From Pelorhabdus rhamnosifermentans (lineage in GTDB: Bacteria; Bacillota; Negativicutes; UMGS1260), in the NCBI RefSeq assembly GCF_018835585.1, contig NZ_JAHGVE010000006.1:103825-167824 (forward strand): a stretch of DNA of 64,000 bases, given 5' to 3'. Below are positions 35,710 to 45,641 of the stretch, one piece after another. Every line of letters begins with the position of its first letter. Positions within the stretch are counted from its first letter, which is position 1. The notes beneath the pieces were generated by a model that saw only the letters and a list, made by a program, of their open reading frames with translations, searched no databases and was not told where the DNA came from. The position numbers and the translations under genes were made by a program.

Positions 35710-36644
35710 GACTGTTTTCCTCCTGCCTTGGGCATGTCTGCTTGTTCCGGCACTTTAGGACATACCCGCACGGATTGCATAATTTGCCTGGCGATGGGCT
35801 GCCAGGCCCTATATTCGCTGTACATGCAGTTAAAGACTCCCATGATGACGTTATGATCCATTTCAACAAAGAACATGAGATTAAAAAGCGGATCGCCAAG
35901 AGTAGGACTTTTGAATTCAAAAAAACCTACCGATTTTTCCTCAAGGATTTCTACGCCTTCTTCAAAAAATAAATAAGAAGGATTCAGACGCATAAGAATG
36001 GCCTTCATGCCTTCTTTCACCGCCGGAATTTGTTCATCTTCAATACTGTTTGGGATGAGATTTAAAGTAATGTTAACGCCACCGGTGTCATCCGTTCTGA
36101 TAATCTGCGGTCTGTCACTTGACGGATATTTTATTGCAGCCAGATTAACTGGCATGTCCACGAAAGTCGTAGGAATGTGCAGTTTTAGCCTATCCTCAAA
36201 AAATCCCACTTCATGAAACTCATAGTGTTTATCATTAATGGTTATCCCTTCATAGATATTCTGGCTGCTTAATTCTTCTTGTTCTTCAATTTGGTTCATT
36301 ACTCTACGGATTTGTTCATCCATATATTCAGGGTTTTCTGCTACCTTTCCATTTGATAAGCTTGCCTCTTCTTCACTCGTCTTATAGGTTTGTTCCTCTA
36401 TAGGCCTATTGATATTATTTTCCTCTTTTGCTACGCGTTCTGGTTGATTTAAAATATATCCTTTTCCCAAACTTTTTCTCTCCCTTATCCTCAAGCCAAA
36501 TTGGGTTCGTTCAAATATATCGGCTCCTGAGTTACCTTTTGGCGTATAAATAGGTGTAGTTTCCATTGACAATAAAAGGTTTGCTTCCTTTGACTTTAGA
36601 TACATGTCACATAATACCAAAAATATATGACCAAATTGTGACAA
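35706..36644 (-). CDS. DcrB-like protein, first gene of the spike operon
   Basis: A protein of up to 312 residues whose C-terminal half (from about 165, FFEDRLKLHIPTTFVDMP to the end) looks like the PsbP/DcrB fold found beside VgrG genes in many type VI-like loci. The N-terminal 110 residues are charged and look disordered. The start is uncertain: the longest reading begins with TTG, and ATGs at 36605 and 36566 are alternatives, none with a strong ribosome site. It overlaps the VgrG gene by 4 bases. 36645-36921 holds no gene. Confidence 0.65.
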   Translation of the reverse strand: MSQFGHIFLVLCDMYLKSKEANLLLSMETTPIYTPKGNSGADIFERTQFGLRIRERKSLGKGYILNQPERVAKEENNINRPIEEQTYKTSEEEASLSNGKVAENPEYMDEQIRRVMNQIEEQEELSSQNIYEGITINDKHYEFHEVGFFEDRLKLHIPTTFVDMPVNLAAIKYPSSDRPQIIRTDDTGGVNITLNLIPNSIEDEQIPAVKEGMKAILMRLNPSYLFFEEGVEILEEKSVGFFEFKSPTLGDPLFNLMFFVEMDHNVIMGVFNCMYSEYRAWQPIARQIMQSVRVCPKVPEQADMPKAGGKQS

Positions 36645-36921
36645 TTGAAGTATTTTTTAGCAAAACGAGTTAACCAGCACTTATCATTATACGATTACAA
36701 TTGTAAAAAATGCCTATGGATTCTCAGTTACACCCGTGCTTTGGAACGGTAAATCCTGCTGCAAATGAAGGCCGCCCAATTGACTTTCTATAGCTTACGG
36801 GAATAGTTCAAATAAACAACATGTATTGTATTACTTTTCTTAAGTGTTATAAAATGATCCTGTATACGGTATGCAAATAATTGTGGCTTATTTTATAGGC
36901 ACTGAAGGAAAGGACCTTTTT

Positions 36922-38340
36922 ATGGAACTAATCGTAATTCTCATCAGTTTGTGCTTACTTATGGTATTTGCTTTTCGGGGCTATTCTCTGATTTTGTTCG
37001 CGCCGCTTTGTGCTATGTTAGCTGCAGCGATGAGCGACTATTCGCTCATGCCTTTGTACAGCGAATTATTTATGACAAAGGCAGCAGAATACGTGAAAGT
37101 TTATTATTCGATTTTTTTACTGGGAGCTGTTTTTGCTAAGGTTATGGAAGAAGCCGGTATGGCCCGTTCAATCGCAGCGGTTATTGCTAAAGTTTTGGGT
37201 AAAGAACGGGCTATATTATCGGTCATTCTTGCTTGTGGAGTGTTAACTTATGGCGGGATCAGCGTTTTTGTTGTCGCTTTTGTAATGTATCCTTTTGCAG
37301 CCATTTTGTTTCGGGAGGCTAACATTCCTAAGCGCCTTATTCCGGCCACAATATGGACAGGCATGTGTACCTACGGGATGGTAGCTTTGCCTGGTACGCC
37401 ACAGATTCAAAATATCATTCCGACTTCATTTTTTGGCACAACGACCTGGGCGGCCCCTATTACAGGAATTTTTGCCTCGGTTGTCTATTTTGTTTTAACT
37501 TGGTTTTGGATTACGTATCGTTACAAGAAACTATCGGCGCGAGGCGAAGGCTATGGCAATCATACATTGAATGAGCCAGAAATGATGGATAACTCAGGAC
37601 TACCTTCCTGGAAAAAGTCGCTGATTCCACTGGCAACTGTTGTCATTGTTAATTTACTGATGAGCAATCCCTTTCATTGGTCTTGGGCTTATCATTGGGG
37701 CGAACAGCTATTAGAGCCCTTTAAGCTCCTCAAGTTAAGTTTACTCGCTTCCTCCGTCGATAAAGTACAGGCGATTTGGTCTCTTGATGTTGGCTTGACT
37801 GTGGGCATTGTGTTAGCTGTTATCATTGGCCGTAAGCAGCTTTTACAGTCAGGAGGGATTATTGCGCCCTTAAATGCCGGAACGATTGGTTCTGTATCGG
37901 CTATTATGAATACGGCTTCGGGATATGCATTTGGTACAGTAATCAGCAGTTTGGCAGGTTTTCAAATTATTAAAGATCAACTTCTTCAAATCCATATTGG
38001 TTCTGGCCCCTTAGTATCGGAAGTGATTACGACAAATATCATGTCCGGTTTTACCGGATCGGCTTCCGGCGGTATGACAATTGCTCTCAATATGCTGGGA
38101 GCTAACTGGCTTACTTGGGCCAATTCGCTGGGGATGTCACCGGAAATTTTGCACCGTATTGTTTCCTTGAGTTCGGCTGGCTTTGAATCAGTGCCTCATA
38201 ACGGGGCTCTTGTTACTTTGATTGCAATCTGCGGCTTAACTCATAAACAATCATACTATGATATCTTTATGCTCAGTGTTTTTAAGTTGGCTGTCCCTTT
38301 TCTCTGTATTGCCCTATATAGTACGACGGGACTTTTATAA
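36922..38340 (+). CDS. GntP-family permease
   Basis: A 472-residue carrier with about 12 hydrophobic segments and GntP-type features: GAVFAKVMEEAGMARSIA near the start, the conserved LTYGGISVFVVAFVMYP and the C-terminal SGFTGSASGGMTIAL. GntP carriers take up gluconate and other hydroxy or short-chain acids with protons. The substrate here cannot be read. The start at 36922 follows AGGAAAGG. It stands alone, convergent with the aminopeptidase gene. Confidence 0.88.
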   Translation: MELIVILISLCLLMVFAFRGYSLILFAPLCAMLAAAMSDYSLMPLYSELFMTKAAEYVKVYYSIFLLGAVFAKVMEEAGMARSIAAVIAKVLGKERAILSVILACGVLTYGGISVFVVAFVMYPFAAILFREANIPKRLIPATIWTGMCTYGMVALPGTPQIQNIIPTSFFGTTTWAAPITGIFASVVYFVLTWFWITYRYKKLSARGEGYGNHTLNEPEMMDNSGLPSWKKSLIPLATVVIVNLLMSNPFHWSWAYHWGEQLLEPFKLLKLSLLASSVDKVQAIWSLDVGLTVGIVLAVIIGRKQLLQSGGIIAPLNAGTIGSVSAIMNTASGYAFGTVISSLAGFQIIKDQLLQIHIGSGPLVSEVITTNIMSGFTGSASGGMTIALNMLGANWLTWANSLGMSPEILHRIVSLSSAGFESVPHNGALVTLIAICGLTHKQSYYDIFMLSVFKLAVPFLCIALYSTTGLL

Positions 38341-38374
38341 CTTAAGAACTACCTGAAAGACGCCTCAATGTTTA

Positions 38375-38432
38375 AAATGACGCCCACGAAGCTTATCCCT
38401 TTCATAGGAATAAGCCTTCGTGGGCGTCATTT
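38375..38432. terminator. Long bidirectional terminator
   Basis: AAATGACGCCCACGAAG and its complement, with a second inner stem (CTTATCC/GGAATAAG), lie between two convergent genes. Confidence 0.8.
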
Positions 38433-38519
38433 AATAATCATTTATTTATAATAGTAAGACTACAGCCGCATAAATGAAAACCAATTGGGCAGAGTCCGAC
38501 GCTGTGTCTAACTTACTGC

Positions 38520-39635
38520 CTATTCCCAGCTTTCCGGATTCAGTCCCTTCAACTCTTCGGGAACAAATTTCCCATCCTTACGAATCAGCTGGTCATCGAA
38601 CCAGATTTCGCCTCCACCGTATGCAGGTGTTTGTATAGAAACCAAGTCCCAATGAATAGCGGAACAATTGCCATTAAATGCTGTTGCGTAAGCATTTCCC
38701 GGCGTCAGATGAAAACTGCCGCAAATTTTTTCGTCAAATAAAATATCCCGCATGGGATGATGAATATAAGGATTCAACCCCAAGGAAAATTCGCCAAGAT
38801 ATCTGGCACCTTCATCAATATCCAGAATTTCATTTAATTTTTTCGTATCATTGGCTGAAGCATCCACAATTTTTCCGTGTTCAAACTGTAACCGCACATG
38901 ATCAAATGATGTTCCCTGAAAAATCGTCGGACAATTGTACTGTATATACCCATTGACCGAATCTTTCACAGGAGCGGTAAATACTTCCCCATCGGGAATA
39001 TTACGAAGGCCGCATGATTTCATTACTGGAATACCCCGTATTGAAAAAGTTATATCCGTGTCAGGCCCAACGATGTGAACCTTTTCGGTTTGTTCAAACA
39101 GTTTTACTAATGGTTCTTCCGCCTGCGCCATTCTGGCATAATCCAGATTAGTCACCTGAAAATAGAAATCACGAAACGCTTCCGTACTCATGCCGGCCAT
39201 TTGCGCAAACGACGGATTAGGATAACGCAACACACACCATTTCGTTTTTGCAACGCGAATATCGGTATGAACGGTTTTCCACCAATTCTGCTGATATAAT
39301 TTTGCTTTATCAGCCGGTAAATCCGATAATTCACTGCTATTACTATTGGCTCTCACTCCGATATAGGCATCCATGCGAGACATGCGGTCGCCTTCCCAGC
39401 CGGCAATCAGATCAATTTGTTCTTGATGGCTATCCAATAATAGAGTTCGCTGTAAAGCGTTATTCTTTACCGTAACAAACGGCACTCCACCTGCCTGATA
39501 GGCCGCCGCTACTAATTCTCTGGCAAGTTCAAAGCCATCATCAATCACTTCAATTAGTACCTTTTCCCCTTGCTTTAAACGTACGGAATAATTGATAAGA
39601 TTTTCCGCTAAAATTTTCACTCGTTCCTCTGACAT
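38520..39635 (-). CDS. M29-family aminopeptidase (AmpS/PepS type)
   Basis: A 371-residue thermophilic-type aminopeptidase. The family's metal site residues appear in VFTAPVKDSVNG, EFSLGLNP and the C-terminal HWDLVSIQ. It removes N-terminal residues from peptides in the cytoplasm. The start at 39635 (MSEERVK) follows GGGAGTG; it lies 47 bases after a sigma-54 activator and downstream of the peptide transporter, so it degrades imported peptides. Confidence 0.9.
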   Translation of the reverse strand: MSEERVKILAENLINYSVRLKQGEKVLIEVIDDGFELARELVAAAYQAGGVPFVTVKNNALQRTLLLDSHQEQIDLIAGWEGDRMSRMDAYIGVRANSNSSELSDLPADKAKLYQQNWWKTVHTDIRVAKTKWCVLRYPNPSFAQMAGMSTEAFRDFYFQVTNLDYARMAQAEEPLVKLFEQTEKVHIVGPDTDITFSIRGIPVMKSCGLRNIPDGEVFTAPVKDSVNGYIQYNCPTIFQGTSFDHVRLQFEHGKIVDASANDTKKLNEILDIDEGARYLGEFSLGLNPYIHHPMRDILFDEKICGSFHLTPGNAYATAFNGNCSAIHWDLVSIQTPAYGGGEIWFDDQLIRKDGKFVPEELKGLNPESWE

Positions 39636-39682
39636 ACCCAATCACTCCCGTAAAAATTCGTTAAAGTCCATAGTCCAAGTGA

Positions 39683-41752
39683 CTATTTGAGAAAATAGTG
39701 CAAAAGGTCCACCCCTTTTGAAGTTATAGTGCTGCCTTGCCTGGCGCGCCCGACCTCGATGAACCCGTCTTGCTTTAAAAGCTGCATTCGGTAGCGCAGT
39801 TGCTGTTCTGTCATATTCCAGCCTTTGTCTTGCAATTGGTTCATCACGTAATTTCGTCCCACCGCACGTTGTGCCTGGCGAATAATCTGTAAAATCACCT
39901 TTATGTCGTCCATAAAACCCTTGGCAACATAAGACTGACAGAGGAGCTCCCAATCCCGCTCCATCCCAACTGAGTCCTGCACAGTCCTGCTTGACTCTTT
40001 ATTAAACAACAGGTGCTGCGGCGAAACAACCTCTTCGACAACGTGGGCCAAATACTGAATCACATTTTCCAGTTCACGAATATTGCCCAGCCAGTCATAG
40101 CTAAGCATGCAATTCATAGCTTCCTGCGAAAACCGAAAAACAGGCCGCTGCAACTCACGGCAGAATTTTACAATAAAGTTTTGCGCTAAAACAGGAATAT
40201 CTTCTTTGCGATCACGTAAGGGAGGGACATACACAGGTAAAACATTCAGACGGTAATACAGATCCGACCGAAATTGACCGGACTGCACCATCTCCTGCAA
40301 ATTGCGATTTGTTGCCGCAATGACGCGAATATCGACGGGAATAATCCGATTGCCACCCACTTTCATGATTTCTCTTTCCTGCAGCACTCTGAGTAATCTG
40401 TTTTGAATGGCAGCCGAGGCATCACCAATTTCGTCAAGAAAGATCGTTCCTTTATGGGCCTGTTCAAATAACCCAATATGACCGCCTTTTTTCGCTCCTG
40501 TAAAAGCGCCTTCTTCATAACCAAATAATTCACTTTCCAACAGGGACTCAGATATAGCAGCAAAATTCACGCCGACAAAGGGTTCTCGCTGCCGAAGAGA
40601 AACATTATGAATCGCCTGGGCCAATAACTCTTTGCCTGTTCCTGTTTCACCCAATAACAGAATCGTCGAATTCCCCTTAGCCATTTGTTTTGCAATATGA
40701 CATAGCTTTTTAAAGGAGGCGCTGACTCCAAGCAAATCATGAAACATATATTTTGCTACCAGTCCCTTACTCATTTGTTTACGACGATAATCGTGTTCCA
40801 ATTTGTTTATCTCCGAAGCACGGCGAAAAATAACTAAGAAACCGTAATTTTTTCCTTCAATGACAATATGCGTTTTACGAAAGAAAAAGCTTTGATTTTC
40901 CCAGTTCAAAACCTCTTCCGTTTCAAAGGGAAGCTGATAAATAAGCTGATAAAAATAGGCTTGAATACATTCAGAAGCTGTCTGACCAATCACTTGCTGA
41001 CTTTCCTGCTTAAGTATTGCCAACGCTTTATCATTGACAATCCGCACAATATCCTGTTCGTCAATGGCCAAAACGCCATCATCAATTCGATTAACGATGA
41101 CTTCCAAATGTTTGTGAAGAAGATGCGTTTTTTGAATTTCACGGCTCAATTCCTGCGTAATATAAACGACAGAACAAATATATTGTGCCGCTAATTTACT
41201 CAAATCCGGAGCTTCATAATGAAAATAAGCTGAGATTTCAATCCAGGTGGATATATCAATAATTCTTGAACCGATATCGATCACTTTGGCAATCGTACTT
41301 GGAACCAAATTGGCTTCTCCGGGAGTCACAGCAATCACGATATCCTCTGGATAAGACGTCATTCCGGGATAAAATGGATAAAAATCAAGCTGAATTCCTA
41401 CATTCTTCAGCAACTCGATGGTATCAATGGCCCGCTCCTTACTGTCGTTAACAAGAAGTGTCTTGACCCCGCGGGGTACGTCAAGGACGCTGCGAAGATT
41501 CGCATAATTAATCGTTCGCTTGGCTACGATGATATGAACACTTTCCGGGCAGTGCAATTTTAGGGTCGGAATAATCCGATCACTCGATACTACAATCAGG
41601 GAACTGGCTGTAATCGGTTGATAAGCAAGCTGAGTAATCGTTCGGCCCTCAACATTAAAATCATCCATAATTCCCAGCTCATAACACTGTTTCATAATGT
41701 CCCGGAGCGTATTATCATGTAACGTAATAAAGGTAATTGTCTTTTCCCCCAT
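39683..41752 (-). CDS. Sigma-54-dependent activator of the peptide-use operon
   Basis: A 689-residue enhancer-binding protein. The N-terminal 190 residues resemble a PrpR_N-type sensor, then comes a PAS domain (about 215-315) and an AAA+ domain (about 345-575) with [14 protein letters not shown] and GTIFLDEIGD. The C-terminal region (about 600-689) looks like a winged helix rather than a Fis HTH (QAQRAVGRNYVMNQLQDKGW and a C-terminal GSTITSKG). It lies inside the dpp operon, so it likely controls the sigma-54 promoters at 47358 and 48783. Confidence 0.9.
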   Translation of the reverse strand: MGEKTITFITLHDNTLRDIMKQCYELGIMDDFNVEGRTITQLAYQPITASSLIVVSSDRIIPTLKLHCPESVHIIVAKRTINYANLRSVLDVPRGVKTLLVNDSKERAIDTIELLKNVGIQLDFYPFYPGMTSYPEDIVIAVTPGEANLVPSTIAKVIDIGSRIIDISTWIEISAYFHYEAPDLSKLAAQYICSVVYITQELSREIQKTHLLHKHLEVIVNRIDDGVLAIDEQDIVRIVNDKALAILKQESQQVIGQTASECIQAYFYQLIYQLPFETEEVLNWENQSFFFRKTHIVIEGKNYGFLVIFRRASEINKLEHDYRRKQMSKGLVAKYMFHDLLGVSASFKKLCHIAKQMAKGNSTILLLGETGTGKELLAQAIHNVSLRQREPFVGVNFAAISESLLESELFGYEEGAFTGAKKGGHIGLFEQAHKGTIFLDEIGDASAAIQNRLLRVLQEREIMKVGGNRIIPVDIRVIAATNRNLQEMVQSGQFRSDLYYRLNVLPVYVPPLRDRKEDIPVLAQNFIVKFCRELQRPVFRFSQEAMNCMLSYDWLGNIRELENVIQYLAHVVEEVVSPQHLLFNKESSRTVQDSVGMERDWELLCQSYVAKGFMDDIKVILQIIRQAQRAVGRNYVMNQLQDKGWNMTEQQLRYRMQLLKQDGFIEVGRARQGSTITSKGVDLLHYFLK

Positions 41753-41788
41753 GGCACAACTCCCCTACTATTTCACCCATCTTAGTCG

Positions 41789-42760
41789 TCAGGCATGAAG
41801 ATGACAGGCCACCTGATGTCCATCATTCCCCAGTACCATTTCCGGCCTAACGGACTTGCAAATATCCATGACTTTCGGACACCGGGGATAAAATGCACAT
41901 CCCGAAGGTGGATTGGCCGGCGACGGAACATCCCCCTGCAAAATGATTCTTTTTCGCTTGGCCAGCGGATTTGCGAGCGGAATAGCTGAAAGTAATGACT
42001 GCGTATAAGGATGCTGCGGATGATTATACAAGGTTTCAACAGCACCAATTTCGACAATTCGGCCCAAATACATAACCCCTACACGTTTACTAATATGACG
42101 TACAACAGAAAGGTCATGTGAAATAAACAGATATGTTAGCCCAAACTGCTCTTGTAAATCCTGCAGCAAATTGATAATTTGAGCTTGAATGGATACATCT
42201 AATGCGGAAACCGGTTCATCGGCAATGATAACTTGCGGTCGTAAAACAAGTGCCCTGGCAATTCCGACACGCTGTCGCTGTCCACCGGAAAATTCATGAG
42301 GATAACGATATCCCTGTTCAGCTGTTAGTCCGCAAAGTTCCATGGTTTCCTTAACGCGCCGCTTTATTTCCTCACGGTCCGTTACACCGTGAAAAGGCAG
42401 TGCTTCGCCAATAATATCGGCCACTGACATTCTAGGATTTAAGGAAGCATAAGGGTCCTGAAAAACCATCTGTATATCCTTCCGTTTTTGCCGCATGGCT
42501 TCCCGCCCCAATTTTGCCAGATCAACTCCGCCGAAAAGCACCTGGCCGCCAGTAGGTTCCAACAGACGCAAAATCGTTCTGCCAGTTGTCGATTTGCCGC
42601 AGCCTGATTCGCCGACAATGCCCAACGTCTCTCCCTGCCTGACCGTAAAAGATACATCGTCAACCGCTTTTACATAACCTACTACCTTTTTCAGCAGACC
42701 GCCATGTATTGCAAAATATTTTTTTAAGTTTTTTATTTCCAAAATATTATCTTGCGCCAT
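41789..42760 (-). CDS. Peptide ABC transporter ATPase, OppF/DppF type
   Basis: A 323-residue ATPase with Walker [12 protein letters not shown], signature FSGGQRQRVGIARAL, Walker B VIIADEPVSALD and the C-terminal oligopeptide extension with CAFYPRCPKVMDIC. It pairs with the OppD-type ATPase to power the permease. The start at 42760 follows GGAGGTGAG and overlaps the previous gene by 14 bases. Confidence 0.93.
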   Translation of the reverse strand: MAQDNILEIKNLKKYFAIHGGLLKKVVGYVKAVDDVSFTVRQGETLGIVGESGCGKSTTGRTILRLLEPTGGQVLFGGVDLAKLGREAMRQKRKDIQMVFQDPYASLNPRMSVADIIGEALPFHGVTDREEIKRRVKETMELCGLTAEQGYRYPHEFSGGQRQRVGIARALVLRPQVIIADEPVSALDVSIQAQIINLLQDLQEQFGLTYLFISHDLSVVRHISKRVGVMYLGRIVEIGAVETLYNHPQHPYTQSLLSAIPLANPLAKRKRIILQGDVPSPANPPSGCAFYPRCPKVMDICKSVRPEMVLGNDGHQVACHLHA

Positions 42761-43745
42761 CTGGCTCACCTCCTTTTGGGTACAACCAACATCGGCAGAG
42801 GTGGCCATCCGCGACTGGCAACAGCTCAGGATTGTCAGTCAAACACCGTTTTTCGGCCTGCGAACAACGAGGAGCAAACCGGCAGCCCGCCGGCATACTA
42901 GCAAGTGGCGGCACTTGTCCGGGAATTGGTACTAACCGGGATACCTTGCCATCATGCTGTGGTATGGATCTCATCAACCCCGTCGTATACGGATGTTGAG
43001 GATGGGTAAATAGGCTGACAACATCGGCTTCTTCAACGACCTGCCCCGCATACATCACCATGACCCGTTCGCACATTTCAGCTACAACACCTAAATCATG
43101 CGTAATCATCATAATCGAGGAACCTGTCTCCTGACGCATTTGCCGCATCAGATCAAGAATCTGGGCCTGAATCGTTACATCAAGCGCTGTAGTCGGCTCG
43201 TCGGCAATCAATAATTTTGGACCGCAAACAAGGGCCATGGCAATCATCACGCGCTGCCGCATGCCTCCCGATAATTGGTAGGGATATTCCCGACTAATGT
43301 CTTCGACTCTGGGAATTCCGACCTTTTTTAATATTTCCAGAGTACGATTTCGCGCTTCTTGAGCTGATAGCTTATTATGCAATAAAACGGCTTCATCCAC
43401 TTGCTTGCCAATAGTATAGACGGGATTAAGCGAAGTCATGGGTTCCTGAAAAACCATCGAAATTTGTCTTCCCCGTATATCAAACATCTTTTGTTCTGGC
43501 AAAGTAAGCAGTTCCTGTCCGTCAAACTTAACACTGCCGCCAATTTGTGACGTAGCCTGAGGAAGGAGGCGCATCACTGCCAACGAGGTGATTGATTTTC
43601 CACAACCTGACTCGCCTACAATACCAAGGGTCTCTCCTTCATTTACATGAAAGGAAACCCCGGATACAGCCGTAATGGTTGTATCGAGACTACGGAAAGC
43701 AATTTTCAGATCCTGCACTTCCAATAATTTTCGTCTTTCCATCAT
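42747..43745 (-). CDS. Peptide ABC transporter ATPase, OppD/DppD type
   Basis: A 332-residue ATPase with [38 protein letters not shown] and the Cys-rich C-terminal extension [14 protein letters not shown]. The Met-Met start at 43745 follows GGGGAG. It follows OppC by 13 bases. Confidence 0.93.
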   Translation of the reverse strand: MMERRKLLEVQDLKIAFRSLDTTITAVSGVSFHVNEGETLGIVGESGCGKSITSLAVMRLLPQATSQIGGSVKFDGQELLTLPEQKMFDIRGRQISMVFQEPMTSLNPVYTIGKQVDEAVLLHNKLSAQEARNRTLEILKKVGIPRVEDISREYPYQLSGGMRQRVMIAMALVCGPKLLIADEPTTALDVTIQAQILDLMRQMRQETGSSIMMITHDLGVVAEMCERVMVMYAGQVVEEADVVSLFTHPQHPYTTGLMRSIPQHDGKVSRLVPIPGQVPPLASMPAGCRFAPRCSQAEKRCLTDNPELLPVADGHLCRCWLYPKGGEPDGAR

Positions 43746-43758
43746 CCTAAATCTCCCC

Positions 43759-44628
43759 TCAGTCTACAATCTTACGGTCTAATGCATCCCGCAATCCATC
43801 ACCAAACAAATTAAAGGCCAAACAAGTAATCAAAATGGCCAATCCCGGAAATAACGCGGCATGAGGTGCCGATGTTAAGTATTCTCTGCCTGCACTTAAC
43901 ATCGTTCCCCATTCTGGCAAAGGTGGCTGAGCGCCCAGCCCTAAAAAAGACAGGGAGGCGGCGATCAAAATGGCCGTGCCAATTCGCATCGTGAAATAGA
44001 CCAATACAATAGAAAATGTGCCGGGAAAAATATGTTGGAAAATAATTTGCCTGTCCGGTATGCCCATCGCTCTGGCCGCTTCCACATAAGTCATATTTTT
44101 CAATGCCAAAGTACTGCCACGAACAATACGGACAAAAATCGGGATGGAATAAATGGTAACGGCAAAAACAACATTTTGCAGTCCCGGACCAACGATAGCA
44201 ATAATGGCAATGGCTTGCAAAATGCCAGGAAAGGCAAACATGACATCGCAGGTCCGCATAACTAACATATCATACTTTCCGCCATAATATCCGGCAGTAA
44301 GGCCAATGACCGTGCCTAACAAGGATCCAATCAAAACCGAACTTAAACTGACGGACATGGAAATACGCGTCCCATTGATGATACGGCTCAATACATCACG
44401 GCCAAATTCGTCCGTTCCCAGCCAATGCTCGGCTGACGGTGGCTGTAAAACAGCGCTGTAATCCGGTTGAACGGGATTATAGGGAGCAATCGCCGGCCCA
44501 ATAAGGGCTAATAAAAAAAGCACGATAATTACCGCAAACGAGGCAATAGCTGTTTTCTGTCGAAGAAAACGGCGAATAAATTGACGCACTGGGGAATCAA
44601 CATTAACACAAATACTAGATTTTGGCAT
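43759..44628 (-). CDS. Peptide ABC transporter permease, OppC/DppC type
   Basis: A 289-residue inner-membrane permease with an N-terminal segment, the assembly motif EAARAMGIPDRQIIFQHIFPG (EAA loop) and the start-domain HWLGTDEFGRDVLSRI. Six membrane segments predicted. It forms a heterodimer with the OppB-type permease upstream. Confidence 0.93.
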   Translation of the reverse strand: MPKSSICVNVDSPVRQFIRRFLRQKTAIASFAVIIVLFLLALIGPAIAPYNPVQPDYSAVLQPPSAEHWLGTDEFGRDVLSRIINGTRISMSVSLSSVLIGSLLGTVIGLTAGYYGGKYDMLVMRTCDVMFAFPGILQAIAIIAIVGPGLQNVVFAVTIYSIPIFVRIVRGSTLALKNMTYVEAARAMGIPDRQIIFQHIFPGTFSIVLVYFTMRIGTAILIAASLSFLGLGAQPPLPEWGTMLSAGREYLTSAPHAALFPGLAILITCLAFNLFGDGLRDALDRKIVD

Positions 44629-44648
44629 AGCTCTTCCTCTCCTCTCTA

Positions 44649-45572
44649 TTAGCTATCAAGCCGGATTTGTGGATTCAGCAAAGCATACAGCACATCCACG
44701 AATAAATTGATTAACATAAATTGAGTAGCAAATAACAGCATTTCGGCCTGAATAACAGGGTAATCCCGCATGTTAACGGCATCAATTAACAACCGACCCA
44801 ATCCAGGCCAGGAAAATACCGCTTCAATAACGACTGAGCCGCCCAGTAAAAAGCCAAACTGCAAGCCAGTCATCGTTACAACCGGCAGCAGCGCATTGCG
44901 CAAAGCATGCAGCCATACAACACGCCATTCTTTGGCACCTTTTGCCCTGGCAGTACGAACATAATCCTCCCCCAGCGTTTCCAGCAAACTGGAACGGGTA
45001 AATCTGGCAATAATAGCTGCCACACTTGACCCCAGCGTAATAGCAGGCAAAATATAACTTTCAATGGAGTCATTACCACCCGACGGCAGCCAGCCCAATT
45101 GCACGGCAAACAGTTCAATCAGCATCAGCCCGAACCAAAATGAAGGCATTGAAATACCTGTTACAGCAAAAAACATGGTCAGTTGATCCTGCCATTTGCC
45201 CCGTTTTGTTGCCGCCACTACGCCGAAAAACATACCGACGACAACCGCCCATACCATGCTGAGAAAACTAAGCTCCAGTGTCGGTCCAATCCGGTCTGCA
45301 ATCATCTCAGCAACAGGTTCACGGGTACGGTAGGACTGTCCTAAATCCCCGTGCACTAATCCAGAAATAAAATGGCCGAACTGTTCCGGCAAAGGACGAT
45401 CCAGTCCCAACAGAGCTCGTGTATTTTCCACATCCTGCAAGGTAGCTTCAGGACCGGCCACAATTCGTGCCGGATCACCCGGAATTAGATGAAGAAACAT
45501 AAAGACAACTACAGCCACAACCAATAAAATCGGAATCATTCCGCCTAACCGTCGTGTAATATATACGAGCAC
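44649..45572 (-). CDS. Peptide ABC transporter permease, OppB/DppB type
   Basis: A 307-residue permease with the N-terminal [18 protein letters not shown], the [11 protein letters not shown] motif and the EAA loop [14 protein letters not shown]. It starts with GTG at 45572 after GGAGGAAAC. A strong hairpin lies between it and the binding-protein gene. Confidence 0.93.
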   Translation of the reverse strand: MLVYITRRLGGMIPILLVVAVVVFMFLHLIPGDPARIVAGPEATLQDVENTRALLGLDRPLPEQFGHFISGLVHGDLGQSYRTREPVAEMIADRIGPTLELSFLSMVWAVVVGMFFGVVAATKRGKWQDQLTMFFAVTGISMPSFWFGLMLIELFAVQLGWLPSGGNDSIESYILPAITLGSSVAAIIARFTRSSLLETLGEDYVRTARAKGAKEWRVVWLHALRNALLPVVTMTGLQFGFLLGGSVVIEAVFSWPGLGRLLIDAVNMRDYPVIQAEMLLFATQFMLINLFVDVLYALLNPQIRLDS

Positions 45573-45610
45573 GTCTGTTTCCTCCTTCCCCTTCGTTCAA
45601 AGATAAATGA

Positions 45611-45637
45611 CTGGTCCAAGGTCGGACCTTGGACCAG
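45611..45637 (-). repeat. Perfect inverted repeat between dppA- and dppB-type genes
   Basis: Two perfect 13-base arms (CTGGTCCAAGGTC and its complement) flank one base and start 5 bases after the binding-protein stop. There is no T-run in the reading direction, so it looks like an mRNA-stabilising stem that leaves more transcript for the binding protein than for the permease. Confidence 0.65.
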
Positions 45638-45641
45638 CGAA

